64,000 nucleotides of DNA, from assembly GCA_002406015.1 (NCBI GenBank), contig DHMX01000008.1, positions 41,722 to 105,721 of the forward strand, written 5' to 3'. This stretch comes from Lachnospiraceae bacterium UBA4631 (GTDB lineage Bacteria; Bacillota; Clostridia; Lachnospirales; Lachnospiraceae). Made by a program: the position numbers and the translations under genes. The notes beneath the pieces were generated by a model. It was not told the DNA's origin, did no database searches, and saw nothing but the letters and a program-made list of their open reading frames with translations. Below are positions 44,109 through 54,575 of this stretch, in pieces (the first letter of the stretch is position 1; the number at the start of each line of letters is the position of its first letter).

Positions 44109-44879
44109 ATGTTAGTAACAATAGATGTAGGAAATTCAAATATAACCATCGGTCTGTTTGACGGAGCGGATATAAAGGGAACCTTTCGTATGACAACGAA
44201 GATTCCAAGAACGTCGGATGAATATGGAATTTTTTTCATGGATTTATTGGCGGCAAGAAAGATACCGATGAAGGAGATACGGGCTGTAATCATAGCCTCT
44301 GTAGTGCCGGATGTGATGCATTCGCTGACAAGCGGAATCTTGAAGTATTTTCATGTGCAGCCGATTATCGTGGGTCCCGGAATCCGAACCGGAATTAAGC
44401 TGGCTACGGAGAATCCGAGAGAATTGGGAGCAGACCGTATCGTGGATGCGGTAGCGGCATATGAGTTATATGGAGGTCCGGTGGTGGTAATCGATTTCGG
44501 AACCGCAACCACGCATGACCTCGTAACCGAAGAAGGAAGTCTGGTAGCAGGTGTTATATCACCGGGTATTCGTATTTCTGCAAATACCTTGTGGAATAAT
44601 GCGGCAAAGCTGCCGGAAATTGAGATTCGGAAGCCGGAAAGTATTCTTGCAAAGAATACGGTTACAAGTATGCAGGCAGGTCTGATATATGGCGGTATCG
44701 GACAGACCGAGTATATCGTTAGGAAGATTCAGGAAGAAGCCGGACTCAAGAATATAAAGGTTGTTGCAACCGGCGGACTTGGTAAGATTATTTCGCAGGA
44801 AACAAAGGTCATAGATATATATGATGCAGATTTGACGCTAAAGGGTCTGCGGCTGATTTATGAGAAGCAGGAGCGGTAA
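44109..44879 (+). CDS. coaX: Type III pantothenate kinase
   Basis: 256 residues. ASKHA-type motifs: TIDVGNSNITIG at the N-terminus, the GADR block with catalytic Asp (LGADRIVDAVAA), and IDFGTATTHDLV. First step of coenzyme A synthesis. Overlap with upstream frame of dusB; dusB starts 1 base after the stop. Confidence 0.94.
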   Translation: MLVTIDVGNSNITIGLFDGADIKGTFRMTTKIPRTSDEYGIFFMDLLAARKIPMKEIRAVIIASVVPDVMHSLTSGILKYFHVQPIIVGPGIRTGIKLATENPRELGADRIVDAVAAYELYGGPVVVIDFGTATTHDLVTEEGSLVAGVISPGIRISANTLWNNAAKLPEIEIRKPESILAKNTVTSMQAGLIYGGIGQTEYIVRKIQEEAGLKNIKVVATGGLGKIISQETKVIDIYDADLTLKGLRLIYEKQER

Positions 44880-44880
44880 T

Positions 44881-45861
44881 ATGGCAATCCAAATCAGCAA
44901 TATCGAACTCCGTGATAAACTAATACTGGCACCCATGGCGGGAGTAACAGACCTGCCCTTTCGACTGCTTTGTAAAGAACAGGGATGTGACATACTATAT
45001 ACAGAAATGGTAAGTGCCAAGGCTATGTATTATAAGAATAAAAATACCATACCTCTATTGGCATTGCACCCCGCAGAGCATCCGATTGGATTACAGCTAT
45101 TTGGCTCGGATGCAGCATTAATGGCTGAAATGGCAAAACAGGTAGAGGCAGTCGGGTTTGATTTTATTGACATTAATATGGGATGCCCGGTTCCCAAGGT
45201 ATTTAATAATGGGGAAGGCTCTGCGTTGATGCAGAAGCCGGAGCTGGTCGGAGAGATTGTGGCAGCCATTCATGGAGCGGTATCCATTCCCGTCACGATT
45301 AAGATTCGGAAGGGAATCGATGAGGCACATGTAAATGCGGTTCAGATTGCAAAGATAGCAGAGGAAAGCGGGGCAGCAGCCGTAGCGGTTCATGGGAGGA
45401 CCAGAGTACAATATTATTCCGGTGAGGCAGACTGGGATATTATAAGGCAGGTAAAAGAAGCTGTGAGGATTCCTGTAATCGGAAACGGAGATATTCTTAC
45501 GGCAGAGGATGCACTTCGGATGAAACAGGAAACGGGCTGTGATGCCTGTATGATAGGCAGAGGTGCAAAAGGAAATCCATGGATTTTCGGACAAATAAAG
45601 AAAGCAATGGATACCGGAATCATGCCGGACAGACCATCCGTAGACGAGGTGGTAGATATGATTTTAAGGCATCTCGATAGTATGATTGCATTTAAGGGTT
45701 CTTATACCGGTGTCCACGAAATGCGGAAGCATGTATCGTGGTATACAAGTGGGTATCCGAATTCCACAAAGATACGCGGTAAAGTAAATGAAATTGAAAC
45801 AAGAGAAGAACTAGAAGCCGTATTAAGAGAATGGCAGAGGTCAGCAGGCTCCGAGTGTTAG
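44881..45861 (+). CDS. dusB: tRNA-dihydrouridine synthase DusB
   Basis: 326 residues. APMAGVTDLPFR, catalytic Cys in NMGCPVPKVFNNGEGSALM, VKIRKGID, VHGRTRVQYYSG, and IGRGAKGNPWIF are all of the DusB/YhdG type. Start at 44881 behind CAGGAGCGG. The coaX-dusB arrangement suggests one operon. Confidence 0.93.
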   Translation: MAIQISNIELRDKLILAPMAGVTDLPFRLLCKEQGCDILYTEMVSAKAMYYKNKNTIPLLALHPAEHPIGLQLFGSDAALMAEMAKQVEAVGFDFIDINMGCPVPKVFNNGEGSALMQKPELVGEIVAAIHGAVSIPVTIKIRKGIDEAHVNAVQIAKIAEESGAAAVAVHGRTRVQYYSGEADWDIIRQVKEAVRIPVIGNGDILTAEDALRMKQETGCDACMIGRGAKGNPWIFGQIKKAMDTGIMPDRPSVDEVVDMILRHLDSMIAFKGSYTGVHEMRKHVSWYTSGYPNSTKIRGKVNEIETREELEAVLREWQRSAGSEC

Positions 45862-45882
45862 CGGAGCGGAAAGGAAAGGTGT

Positions 45883-46431
45883 ATGCACATGGAAGCAATG
45901 GAATGTATTAAAACCAGACGGAGTTGTCGGAAATTTCAGGATGAAGCAGTTCCGCATGAGGTCTTAGAGGAGGTAGTTGGAGCCGCCGCTTATGCACCTT
46001 CATGGAAGAATACACAGATTACACGTTATATTGTAGTAGAGGACCGGGATAAGATTCAGAAGATTGCCAATGATTGTGTATTGGGCTTTGAATATAATAC
46101 AAAAACCATCAGCCGTTGTCCGGCATTGGTAGTAGTTACTATGGTAAAGAACCGTTCCGGTTACGAAAAGGATGGCTCTTATACCACATCCAAGGAAGAC
46201 CGTTGGGAAATGTTTGATGCAGGAATTGCAACCCAAACCTTCTGCCTTGCCGCACATGAAAAAGGTCTGGGTTCTGTCATTATGGGAATTTTTGATGAAG
46301 ATAAGATTGCAGAGGTTATTGCAATTCCTGAAAACCAGAAGGTTGCAGCCTTAGTTGCAATCGGCTATCCGGCATTTCAACCGGAAGCACCACAGAGAAA
46401 GGAAGTATCGGAATTACTTTCATTCCAGTAG
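45883..46431 (+). CDS. Nitroreductase family protein
   Basis: 182 residues, FMN-binding fold. Starts near ECIKTRRSCRKFQDEAV, with APSWKNTQ and VIMGIFDEDKIAEV and the final IGYP. Reduces nitro- or quinone-type substrates; natural substrate unknown. ATG at 45883 or 45889 both possible. Converges on the superoxide dismutase gene with 6 bases between. Confidence 0.87.
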   Translation: MHMEAMECIKTRRSCRKFQDEAVPHEVLEEVVGAAAYAPSWKNTQITRYIVVEDRDKIQKIANDCVLGFEYNTKTISRCPALVVVTMVKNRSGYEKDGSYTTSKEDRWEMFDAGIATQTFCLAAHEKGLGSVIMGIFDEDKIAEVIAIPENQKVAALVAIGYPAFQPEAPQRKEVSELLSFQ

Positions 46432-46437
46432 AAATAA

Positions 46438-47058
46438 TTATAAGGTGAGCTGGTAAAGCGTATCAACATAATTCCAGTGAATGAGTTGGAACCAGTTGGC
46501 AATATAATCGGCACGACGGTTTTGATATTGTAAATAATAGGCATGTTCCCATACATCAATGCATAGAATAGGCGTTTGTGATTCGGTAAGAGGCGTATTC
46601 TGGTTCGGTGTACTGAGTATGGAGAGCTTGCCTTTTTTGCTTACCAGCCATGCATAGCCGGAGCCGAATTGCTTAACGGCAGCATTGGTGAAGCTGCGGG
46701 TAAAGTTATCATAGGATTCGAAATCGCGGTGAATGGCATTCATAAGCTCGCCCTCCGGTAATTGGAAGCCATCCCCCTGCATACAGCGGAAATATAACTG
46801 ATGATTATAGACACCGCCTGCCTGATTACGGATAGATGTCTGGATGTCCTCCGGTAATTCGTCAAGATGTATAATCAAATCCTCCAGAGTCATAGATTGC
46901 AGTTTTGGAAAATCAGACAAAATGCTGTTGAGCTGGTCAACATAAGCCTTATAGTGCTTATCGTGGTGAAATAATAAAATATCCTTACATAGCTCAGGCT
47001 CCAGACCGTCATAAGGGTATGGAAGCGGTTCAACCTGAAATGGAAATGTATCGTTCAT
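46438..47058 (-). CDS. sodA: Superoxide dismutase (Fe/Mn type)
   Basis: 206 residues from the ATG at 47058 (AAAGGAC upstream); the longer open frame is not used. Four metal ligands are seen: His in FHHDKHYKAYV, His in GGVYNHQLYF, and Asp/His in IDVWEHAYYLQYQN. Removes superoxide in an anaerobe exposed to oxygen. Iron versus manganese cannot be decided by eye. Confidence 0.92.
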   Translation of the reverse strand: MNDTFPFQVEPLPYPYDGLEPELCKDILLFHHDKHYKAYVDQLNSILSDFPKLQSMTLEDLIIHLDELPEDIQTSIRNQAGGVYNHQLYFRCMQGDGFQLPEGELMNAIHRDFESYDNFTRSFTNAAVKQFGSGYAWLVSKKGKLSILSTPNQNTPLTESQTPILCIDVWEHAYYLQYQNRRADYIANWFQLIHWNYVDTLYQLTL

Positions 47059-47129
47059 AACAGAGTCCTTTCTTATTTGTTCTATGCTGATAGTATATGC
47101 AGGTTCCTTGGGAATATACGGTATTCTAT

Positions 47130-47158
47130 TTGAAATGGACGAGATACTTTGGTATACT
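47130..47158 (+). promoter_or_regulatory. Promoter of dgt
   Basis: TTGAAA (47130-47135), 17-base spacer, TATACT (47153-47158). Confidence 0.7.
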
Positions 47159-47216
47159 GAATATATTGTTTTTGGAGTGACGGTAAGATAACAAATTGAA
47201 ATTAAGGAAGTTAGAC

Positions 47217-48641
47217 ATGGATTGGAATCAATTATTATGTTCGAGAAGAAGAAAGCCAATAACGGCAGGAAGCTCAGCGGCCGGTGGCAGGGATTTGAGA
47301 ACGGAATATGAAAAAGACTATCAGAAAATCATAGGAAGTGCATCCTTTCGACGGTTGCAGGACAAGACACAGGTATTTCCGCTGGATAAGAGTGACTTTA
47401 TCCGAACCAGATTAACCCATTCCTTAGAGGTGTCTTCCTTTGCACGTTCCTTGGGACAGAATATCGGGAAGAATCTGTTGGCGGCAAGGAAAGATTCCAC
47501 CTTCACATGGAGAACGGTAGAGGATATGTGTAATGTACTGCAATGTGCAGGCTTAATTCATGACATAGGAAATCCACCATTCGGACATTTTGGTGAAACC
47601 GCCATTCGTCAGTGGTTTCGAGAACGGTTGCCTGAAATGATGTTCTTTGACAGACGGGTAGAGGATATGTTATCCGAACAAATGAAGCAGGACTTTTATC
47701 AGTTTGAAGGAAATGCACAGGCATTGCGTCTGGTTAGTAAGCTTCATTTTTTCTCCGATGAATATGGGATGAATTTGACGTATGCATTGTTAAGCACTAT
47801 TTTGAAATATCCGATTTCATCACTGGAAACGGCTCCGGGTGCGGAGGATATAAAGTATAAAAAGATGGGATATTTTTATGCGGACAGAGAGGTGTTTCAG
47901 GAAATTCAGGAAGCAACCGGTACGCATGGCTGTCGTAACCCGATGACCTTTATTCTGGAAGCAGCAGACGATATTGCATATAAGACTGCCGATATTGAAG
48001 ATGCGGTGAAAAAGGGCTGCATTACCTATGGAATGTTAGAACGGGAGCTGGGACGGCTGAATAAGCAGAGCCCGGTCTGGGTTATCAATTATTTTGACCC
48101 GTTGGAGGAACTGCGGCATCATTATCGAAAGGCATTAGACAGGGATTATGGAAATCCGGAATTTTATGCGGTCCAGAACTGGGCAATGAATGTCCAGAGC
48201 TATTTGATTAAGTGTGCAACGCATGGCTTTATTTCGCATTATGATGAAATTATGAATGGCACCTATGGAAAAGACTTATTTTGCGGAACTTACGCAGAAG
48301 GACTGATGGAAGCTATGGGCAGTATCGCCTATCATAATGCCTTTATATCCGAACCGATATATAAGCTGGAATTGTCAGCCGGTCATATGCTGGAGTTCTT
48401 GCTGGACAAATTTGTAAAGGCAGCAATATACTTTGATACCGATAAAGAGCTTGGAACGATTGATGAAAAGGTAGTGACCTTGATTTCAGAAAATTATGTA
48501 GAACGGTACTATATGGATTCCAAGGGAAAAACGGAAGAAGAGAAGCTGTATCTTCGGATTTTACTGGTGACGGATTTGGTGTGCGGCATGACCGACAGCT
48601 ATGCCAAGAGTCTGTATCAGGAGTTGAATGGAATTATATAG
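47217..48641 (+). CDS. dgt: dGTP triphosphohydrolase
   Basis: 474 residues. HD-domain enzyme: RLTHSLEVSSFARS gives the first His, GLIHDIGNPPFGHFGE the HD pair, and AADDIAYKTADIEDAV the last Asp. Breaks dGTP into deoxyguanosine and triphosphate. ATG at 47217 with AAGGAAG. Single gene. Confidence 0.93.
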   Translation: MDWNQLLCSRRRKPITAGSSAAGGRDLRTEYEKDYQKIIGSASFRRLQDKTQVFPLDKSDFIRTRLTHSLEVSSFARSLGQNIGKNLLAARKDSTFTWRTVEDMCNVLQCAGLIHDIGNPPFGHFGETAIRQWFRERLPEMMFFDRRVEDMLSEQMKQDFYQFEGNAQALRLVSKLHFFSDEYGMNLTYALLSTILKYPISSLETAPGAEDIKYKKMGYFYADREVFQEIQEATGTHGCRNPMTFILEAADDIAYKTADIEDAVKKGCITYGMLERELGRLNKQSPVWVINYFDPLEELRHHYRKALDRDYGNPEFYAVQNWAMNVQSYLIKCATHGFISHYDEIMNGTYGKDLFCGTYAEGLMEAMGSIAYHNAFISEPIYKLELSAGHMLEFLLDKFVKAAIYFDTDKELGTIDEKVVTLISENYVERYYMDSKGKTEEEKLYLRILLVTDLVCGMTDSYAKSLYQELNGII

Positions 48642-48772
48642 ATAAAACAAAACAAGGACATAAGAAAATATAACAAAGCATAAAAACAGACAAAGGAGTA
48701 TTTGTGTGAATGCAGGAATATCCCTTGTCTGTTTTTGTAGTTATATGAAGTAATTACAGTGTATGGATGAAG

Positions 48773-51094
48773 CTAGGAAGGATTCTTAAGGATAGAAGCA
48801 CGCTTATGGGATTTGTTCTCGTACAATGCTTCATCCGCCTGCTTAAGCAGAGTTTGAATATCCGTATTTTCATCGCATATAAAGTCAACAATACCAATAC
48901 TGGCTTCGATATAATAAGGTTTTTCACAGGTTTCGTTCATATCTGCCAGCTTCTTATGAATACGGCTGGAAATTGTGTTGATGGACTGTTGGCTTCCCAG
49001 TAACGCAAAGGCTACAAATTCATCCCCACCGATTCGCCCGATAATATCATTGTTACGCAGACTGGTTTTCAATGCCGTTGCAATGGTTCGGAGGGCAAAA
49101 TCTCCGTCCTCATGACCGAACTTGTCATTTACAATCTTTAAGTTATCCATATCTGCAAACAAAAGAATGGCACGCTGACCATGGTTAATGGCAGAAGAAA
49201 TGATAGTCTGGGCTTCTGATAAAAAGCCGCGGCGGTTCTTCAGACCGGTCAGTTCGTCAATGGTTGATATTTTACTTAGCTGCCGGTTCTTTTCATGAAG
49301 AACCGATAACGTGTATTCTAATTGCTGGTTGGTCTGCTGCTGCTCCTCAAACATTTCTAAGAACTTCAGTGCCGTACCAAGCTGCAGGCTGATGGAATAC
49401 ACATGATGGAAGTAAGAAATGTCCGGTTCACTTAAAAATACACCATGATGATGCTCGCTGGTAAAAATCGGAGTCAATATCATAGTAAATCTTCGTTTTT
49501 GCGGCATATATTGATTATTAAACAGTTCGGATACCGGAATCAGATATTCTGTTTTGGTAAGCGGAACAGTAATATGGTCTTTGTTATATACCTGTAGCTG
49601 CAGAGCATCCGGCACATGCCAGCTTCCGTCAGAATTTAAGTGTATGTCATCCTCCTTTAAGGTATATAGATAAGAGGAATTAAGATTTAACTTCTCAAGC
49701 TTATCTGCAATCTGGCTGTAAATCAATTCTGCGTTATTGCTGTTCATCATTGTATCCCGGATAATATAGCTTGAAACCCAGATGTTTGTCTTATATTCAT
49801 GCCGTTCATTATAATGCACACTGGATTCGGCATTCAGTAATTCCAAGGAAACTGCCTTGGAAGCAAGACAAAAAGCAACCTGTTTTTCCGGTGTCGGAAT
49901 AAAAGGCAGAACTAATTTATCTAACGTATGAAAACAATAATTTAACTGTGCAATGGAATAGTAAATCGGCAGGTCTGAATCCAGATATTGCCGGACAGCT
50001 TCTTTCATTTTATCAACCGGAAAGGATGTCTGCGAAGTATCTAAAATGGCATCCAGTATCAGCTCCACATATGGTCGGAAGCATTCAAGCAAACGCTGAT
50101 AAATAAAGGTATCTTTGTCATTTGCAAATACAGAAGTAAGAAGGGTGAATAATAAATCCTCCTTGTTATCCATACTGACAGCAGAGTGATTATCTGCAAT
50201 GTTCTCCGGTATAACGGTTGAACAACCACAGGATTCCCGCACAATCATGGAAGAAGGTAACCGGGATGTGGTAGTGGTGCCTGTCTCAATCAGGTGCAAT
50301 ATTTCATGTACTGCCCGATAGCCTAACTCACTTGCGTTTGCACGAACTGTAGTCAGAGCCGGTTCCAGTGCCAATGCAAGAGGAACATCATCAAAGCCGG
50401 TAACTGCAATGTCGGTTCCGATTCGGATTCCCCGCCGGTTCAACACCTGATAACCGCCGAGTGCCATTTGGTCATTGGCAAAGCAAAGAGCATCAATTTC
50501 CGGATGTGCATCCAGAAGGTCCTCTACTAAGTCTTCGCAAAATTCAGAAAAGTTACCGTATGCAATATAATCCTCATTTACCGGAATGCCCTCCTCCTCC
50601 AGTACGGAGCGGTATGTATCCAGACGCTCTTGTGCATCGGTATTTCCCACTCTTCCACTGATAAAACCGATATGTTTTCTCTGGTGATGGTGAATCAAGT
50701 GCTGGATAACATCCCGTAATCCCTGCTTACTGTCAATGAGTAAGGACGGATAACCCGGAAGCTCGGATTCCAAGGTCAGAATTGGAATCCCTTGAAACCG
50801 GTTTAAGAAAGCGAGATTATCTGCTGTATTCAAAAATGTACCGATTGTACCGATGGATACAATCAAGGCATCTATTGATTCTGGTCTTGCATAATAGAAA
50901 ATAGAGTTATACTGATAATCATATTTAGCATTTGCCGGATCATTATAAGCGGCATTAATGTACATACCGGGAAAGATTACCAGATTTATATCCAGTTCTT
51001 TGGCGGCATAGTCAACACCTTTGCATATGTCATAAGCATAGTCATTGTCTAAGTGACAAATAAAAAGACCGATTGTATATTTCTTTTTCGACAT
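48773..51094 (-). CDS. LacI-type ligand sensor fused to diguanylate cyclase
   Basis: 773 residues, cytoplasmic, no signal peptide. Residues 1-275 are a LacI/GalR periplasmic-binding fold (KYTIGLFICHLDNDYAYDIC, DALCFANDQMALGGYQVLNR, VTGFDDVPLALALEPALTTV) without the usual helix-turn-helix. A 320-residue middle of helices follows, then GGDEF (residues about 615-773) with the FADMDNLKIVNDKFGHEDGD and RIGGDEFVAF motifs intact, so it should make c-di-GMP. The ligand may be a sugar. ATG at 51094 behind AGGAGG. The nearby PilZ protein (31317) is a candidate reader. Confidence 0.9.
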   Translation of the reverse strand: MSKKKYTIGLFICHLDNDYAYDICKGVDYAAKELDINLVIFPGMYINAAYNDPANAKYDYQYNSIFYYARPESIDALIVSIGTIGTFLNTADNLAFLNRFQGIPILTLESELPGYPSLLIDSKQGLRDVIQHLIHHHQRKHIGFISGRVGNTDAQERLDTYRSVLEEEGIPVNEDYIAYGNFSEFCEDLVEDLLDAHPEIDALCFANDQMALGGYQVLNRRGIRIGTDIAVTGFDDVPLALALEPALTTVRANASELGYRAVHEILHLIETGTTTTSRLPSSMIVRESCGCSTVIPENIADNHSAVSMDNKEDLLFTLLTSVFANDKDTFIYQRLLECFRPYVELILDAILDTSQTSFPVDKMKEAVRQYLDSDLPIYYSIAQLNYCFHTLDKLVLPFIPTPEKQVAFCLASKAVSLELLNAESSVHYNERHEYKTNIWVSSYIIRDTMMNSNNAELIYSQIADKLEKLNLNSSYLYTLKEDDIHLNSDGSWHVPDALQLQVYNKDHITVPLTKTEYLIPVSELFNNQYMPQKRRFTMILTPIFTSEHHHGVFLSEPDISYFHHVYSISLQLGTALKFLEMFEEQQQTNQQLEYTLSVLHEKNRQLSKISTIDELTGLKNRRGFLSEAQTIISSAINHGQRAILLFADMDNLKIVNDKFGHEDGDFALRTIATALKTSLRNNDIIGRIGGDEFVAFALLGSQQSINTISSRIHKKLADMNETCEKPYYIEASIGIVDFICDENTDIQTLLKQADEALYENKSHKRASILKNPS

Positions 51095-51127
51095 ATTGAC
51101 TCCTCCTGAAACAAGAACTGTTATCAT

Positions 51128-51407
51128 TTTATCATAAATAGAGAAAAAAATACATCATAAATCACAAAAAAATGTCAATTTATTGTGAATAATATATGAA
51201 CATATGTTGAATATTAGCCGGCATACACGTAAGCAGAAAGAAAAATAAAAAAGAAATAAAAGAAAAACAAAGGAAAAACGAAGGGAAGGAAAATCCATAT
51301 TGCTTTACAAATGAAGATGCATAAATTATAATAAAGCGGATGTAGTTAAATGTGAAAAGCGTTTATTGCAGAAGAAAATGAACATACCGTTTCAGGAGGA
51401 AAAGAAC
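51128..51407. other. Intergenic region before purM
   Basis: 280 bases, A-rich, no gene. TTGAATATTAGCC around 51207 could hold a promoter; no PurR box or riboswitch recognised. Confidence 0.4.
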
Positions 51408-52433
51408 ATGGATTACAAAAATGCCGGAGTTGATATTGAAGCAGGTTACAAGTCGGTAGAATTGATGAAAGAACATGTAAAGAAAACAATGAGACCAGAG
51501 GTTTTGGGCGGATTAGGCGGATTTTCCGGTGCGTTTTCATTGGCAAAGATAAAAGAAATGGAAGAACCTGTGTTATTATCCGGAACGGATGGGTGCGGAA
51601 CAAAGGTAAAGCTTGCAATGGTATTGGATAAACACGATACCATAGGGATTGATGCGGTTGCAATGTGTGTAAATGATATTGCGTGTGCAGGCGGAGAACC
51701 GTTGTTCTTCTTAGATTATATTGCGTGTGGAAAGAATTATCCTGAAAAAATAGCAACGATTGTAAGCGGTGTTGCAGAAGGATGTCTGCAATCCGATGCA
51801 GCGTTAATCGGAGGCGAGACAGCAGAGCATCCGGGCTTGATGGCAGAGGATGAATATGATATTGCAGGCTTTGCGGTTGGTGTCTGTGATAAAAAGAATA
51901 TGATTACAGGCGAGCATATCTGCGAAGGAGATACGTTAATCGGAATTGCCTCCAGCGGAGTACACAGCAACGGATTTTCACTGGTAAGAAAAGTATTTGA
52001 CATGACAGAGGAAGCTCTGAATACCTATTATGATGAGTTAGGCACCACCTTGGGAGCGGCATTACTGGCTCCAACCAGAATCTATGTAAAGGTATTGCGG
52101 TCTGTGAAGGATGCAGGAATTACGATTAAAGGCTGTAGCCATATCACCGGTGGCGGATTCTATGAAAATATTCCGAGAATGCTTCCGGAGGGAGTAAAGG
52201 CTGTGGTAAAGAAGGATTCTTATCCAGTTCCACCGATTTTTACCTTATTACAAGAGACCGGAAATATTGAAGAAAAAATGATGTATAACACTTACAATAT
52301 GGGACTTGGCATGGTGCTTGCCGTTGATTCTGCGGATGCAGAGAGAACCTTGCAGGCATTACAGGCAGCCGGAGAAGCTGCATATATAGTTGGTAAGGTA
52401 GAGGCAGGAGAAAAAGGAGTTGTCGTATGCTAA
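51408..52433 (+). CDS. purM: Phosphoribosylformylglycinamidine cyclo-ligase
   Basis: 341 residues. AIR synthetase with DYKNAGVDIEAGYKSV at the start, GTDGCGTKVKLA, GGETAEHPGLM and the C-terminal HITGGGFYENIPRMLPEG. Makes AIR. ATG at 51408 behind CAGGAGG. Overlaps purN by 7 bases. Confidence 0.95.
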   Translation: MDYKNAGVDIEAGYKSVELMKEHVKKTMRPEVLGGLGGFSGAFSLAKIKEMEEPVLLSGTDGCGTKVKLAMVLDKHDTIGIDAVAMCVNDIACAGGEPLFFLDYIACGKNYPEKIATIVSGVAEGCLQSDAALIGGETAEHPGLMAEDEYDIAGFAVGVCDKKNMITGEHICEGDTLIGIASSGVHSNGFSLVRKVFDMTEEALNTYYDELGTTLGAALLAPTRIYVKVLRSVKDAGITIKGCSHITGGGFYENIPRMLPEGVKAVVKKDSYPVPPIFTLLQETGNIEEKMMYNTYNMGLGMVLAVDSADAERTLQALQAAGEAAYIVGKVEAGEKGVVVC

Positions 52434-53050
52434 AAATTGCAGTTATGGTGTCCGGCGGAGGAACGAATCTACAGGCAATTATTGACCGGGTTGCAGATGG
52501 CACCATTACCAATACAGAAATTGCGGTAGTAATCAGTAATAATTATGGAGTAAAAGCATTAGAACGGGCAGAGGCAGCCGGAATACCGGCAGTCTGTGTA
52601 TCCCCAAAGGACTATGCAGACCGGGCAACATTTAATCAGGCATTATTAGATACCGTTAATTCTTATCAGGTAGATTTGATTGTACTGGCGGGATTTCTGG
52701 TAGTGATTCCGGAAATGATGATTGAACAATACGAGAATCGTATCATTAATATTCATCCGTCATTAATACCGGCATTTTGCGGAACCGGCTACTATGGTTT
52801 AAAGGTACATGAGGCGGCTCTGGCAAGAGGTGTCAAGGTGGTAGGAGCTACGGTTCATTTTGTGGATAAAGGAACGGATACCGGACCGATTCTGTTACAG
52901 AAGGCAGTTGAGGTACAGCCGGGAGATACCCCGAAGCTCTTACAGCAGCGGGTAATGGAACAGGCAGAGTGGAAGCTGCTTCCACAGGCAATTGACCTGA
53001 TAGCAAATAACAGAGTGACGGTTGTAGACGGAAAAACGGTCATATCATAA
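52427..53050 (+). CDS. purN: GAR transformylase
   Basis: 207 residues. MVSGGGTNLQAIIDR, the catalytic NIHPSLIPAFCGTGYYG with Asn/His and the Asp in GTDTGPILLQKAV. Formylates GAR with formyl-THF. Overlaps purM and precedes purD by 13 bases. Confidence 0.95.
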   Translation: MLKIAVMVSGGGTNLQAIIDRVADGTITNTEIAVVISNNYGVKALERAEAAGIPAVCVSPKDYADRATFNQALLDTVNSYQVDLIVLAGFLVVIPEMMIEQYENRIINIHPSLIPAFCGTGYYGLKVHEAALARGVKVVGATVHFVDKGTDTGPILLQKAVEVQPGDTPKLLQQRVMEQAEWKLLPQAIDLIANNRVTVVDGKTVIS

Positions 53051-53063
53051 AGGAGGAAACGAA

Positions 53064-54338
53064 ATGAAGGTATTAATCGTAGGAAGCGGCGGAAGAGAAC
53101 ACGCCATTGCCCAGAAGGTAAGTGAAAGCAGTCGTGTCGATAAAATATACTGTGCACCGGGAAATGCCGGGATTGCACAATTGGCAGAGTGTGTAGCCAT
53201 TCAGGCAATGGAGTTTGACAAGTTAGTTGCTTTTGCAAAAGAGCAGGCAATCGACCTTACCATTATCGGTATGGATGACCCGTTAGTAGGCGGAATAGTA
53301 GATGCGTTTGAAGCAGAAGGGCTTCGTGTATTCGGACCGAGAAAAAATGCTGCCATCATCGAAGGCTCAAAAGCATTTTCTAAGGATTTGATGAAGAAAT
53401 ATCAGATTCCGACAGCCGCATATGAGACCTTTGAGGATGCGGAAGCGGCAATTCAATATCTTGAAACCAAGGCAGAGTTTCCGATTGTGTTAAAAGCAGA
53501 CGGACTTGCACTGGGAAAAGGTGTTCTGATATGTAATGATTTGCAAGAAGCAAAAGCAGGTGTAAAGACGATTATGCTGGATAAGCAGTTTGGCAGTGCC
53601 GGAAATCGGATGGTCATTGAAGAATTTATGACCGGACGTGAGGTATCGGTACTGGCATATTGTGACGGAACCCACATCAAGACAATGACCTCCGCACAGG
53701 ACCATAAGCGTGCCAAGGACGGAGATAAGGGCTTAAATACCGGCGGTATGGGAACCTTTTCCCCAAGCCCGTTCTATACAAAGGAAATAGATGCATTCTG
53801 CCAGAAGGAGGTCTATGAAAAGACCATGGCAGCCATGAAAGCTGAAGGCAGAGATTTTGTCGGCATTTTGTTCTGCGGCTTAATGATAACACCAAAGGGA
53901 ACAAAAGTGTTGGAGTATAACGCAAGATTTGGAGACCCTGAAGCACAGGTGGTTCTGCCTAGAATGAAAAATGACATTATCGATGTAATGGAGGCTTGCA
54001 TCGACGGAACTCTGGATAAAATTGATTTGCAATTTGAAGATAATGCTGCGGTATGTGTAGTGCTGGCATCAGACGGATACCCGGTAGCTTACGAAAAAGG
54101 CTTTGAGATTCATGGACTTGAGAATTTCAAGGATAAGGATGGTTACTATGCATTTCATGCGGGAACCGCATATAAGGACGGCAAGATTGTTACCAACGGA
54201 GGACGGGTTATCGGAATTACAGCAAAGGGAGCCGATTTGAAGGAAGCAAGAGCCAATGCATACAAAGCAACGGAATGGGTAACATTTGAGAATAAATATA
54301 TGCGTCATGATATAGGAAAGGCAATTGATGAGGCATAG
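53064..54338 (+). CDS. purD: GAR synthetase
   Basis: 424 residues, ATP-grasp enzyme. MKVLIVGSGGREHAIAQKV at the start, KADGLALGKGV, and NTGGMGTFSPSPFY, FGDPEAQVVLPRM. Joins phosphoribosylamine with glycine. Third gene of the purMND operon; purH and purL are not in this window. Confidence 0.96.
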   Translation: MKVLIVGSGGREHAIAQKVSESSRVDKIYCAPGNAGIAQLAECVAIQAMEFDKLVAFAKEQAIDLTIIGMDDPLVGGIVDAFEAEGLRVFGPRKNAAIIEGSKAFSKDLMKKYQIPTAAYETFEDAEAAIQYLETKAEFPIVLKADGLALGKGVLICNDLQEAKAGVKTIMLDKQFGSAGNRMVIEEFMTGREVSVLAYCDGTHIKTMTSAQDHKRAKDGDKGLNTGGMGTFSPSPFYTKEIDAFCQKEVYEKTMAAMKAEGRDFVGILFCGLMITPKGTKVLEYNARFGDPEAQVVLPRMKNDIIDVMEACIDGTLDKIDLQFEDNAAVCVVLASDGYPVAYEKGFEIHGLENFKDKDGYYAFHAGTAYKDGKIVTNGGRVIGITAKGADLKEARANAYKATEWVTFENKYMRHDIGKAIDEA

Positions 54339-54575
54339 GGAGAACGGAACAACTTCCTAACATAAGCAAACAAAGAAAAAAGCAAAAAAGAAAGAGCATT
54401 GTCGGACGAATGCCGGAAATCATTTGTCTGAACAATGCTTTTTATGTAAAGTTATAGGAAATCATGGAAAAATAAGAAAAATAATGTCTTTTTCTTCTAT
54501 CTTGTGGTACACTAATATTAACTAGGCATATTTTGTGGTTTATTGATAGAAAACAGAAATAAAAGGGGAATGTAC

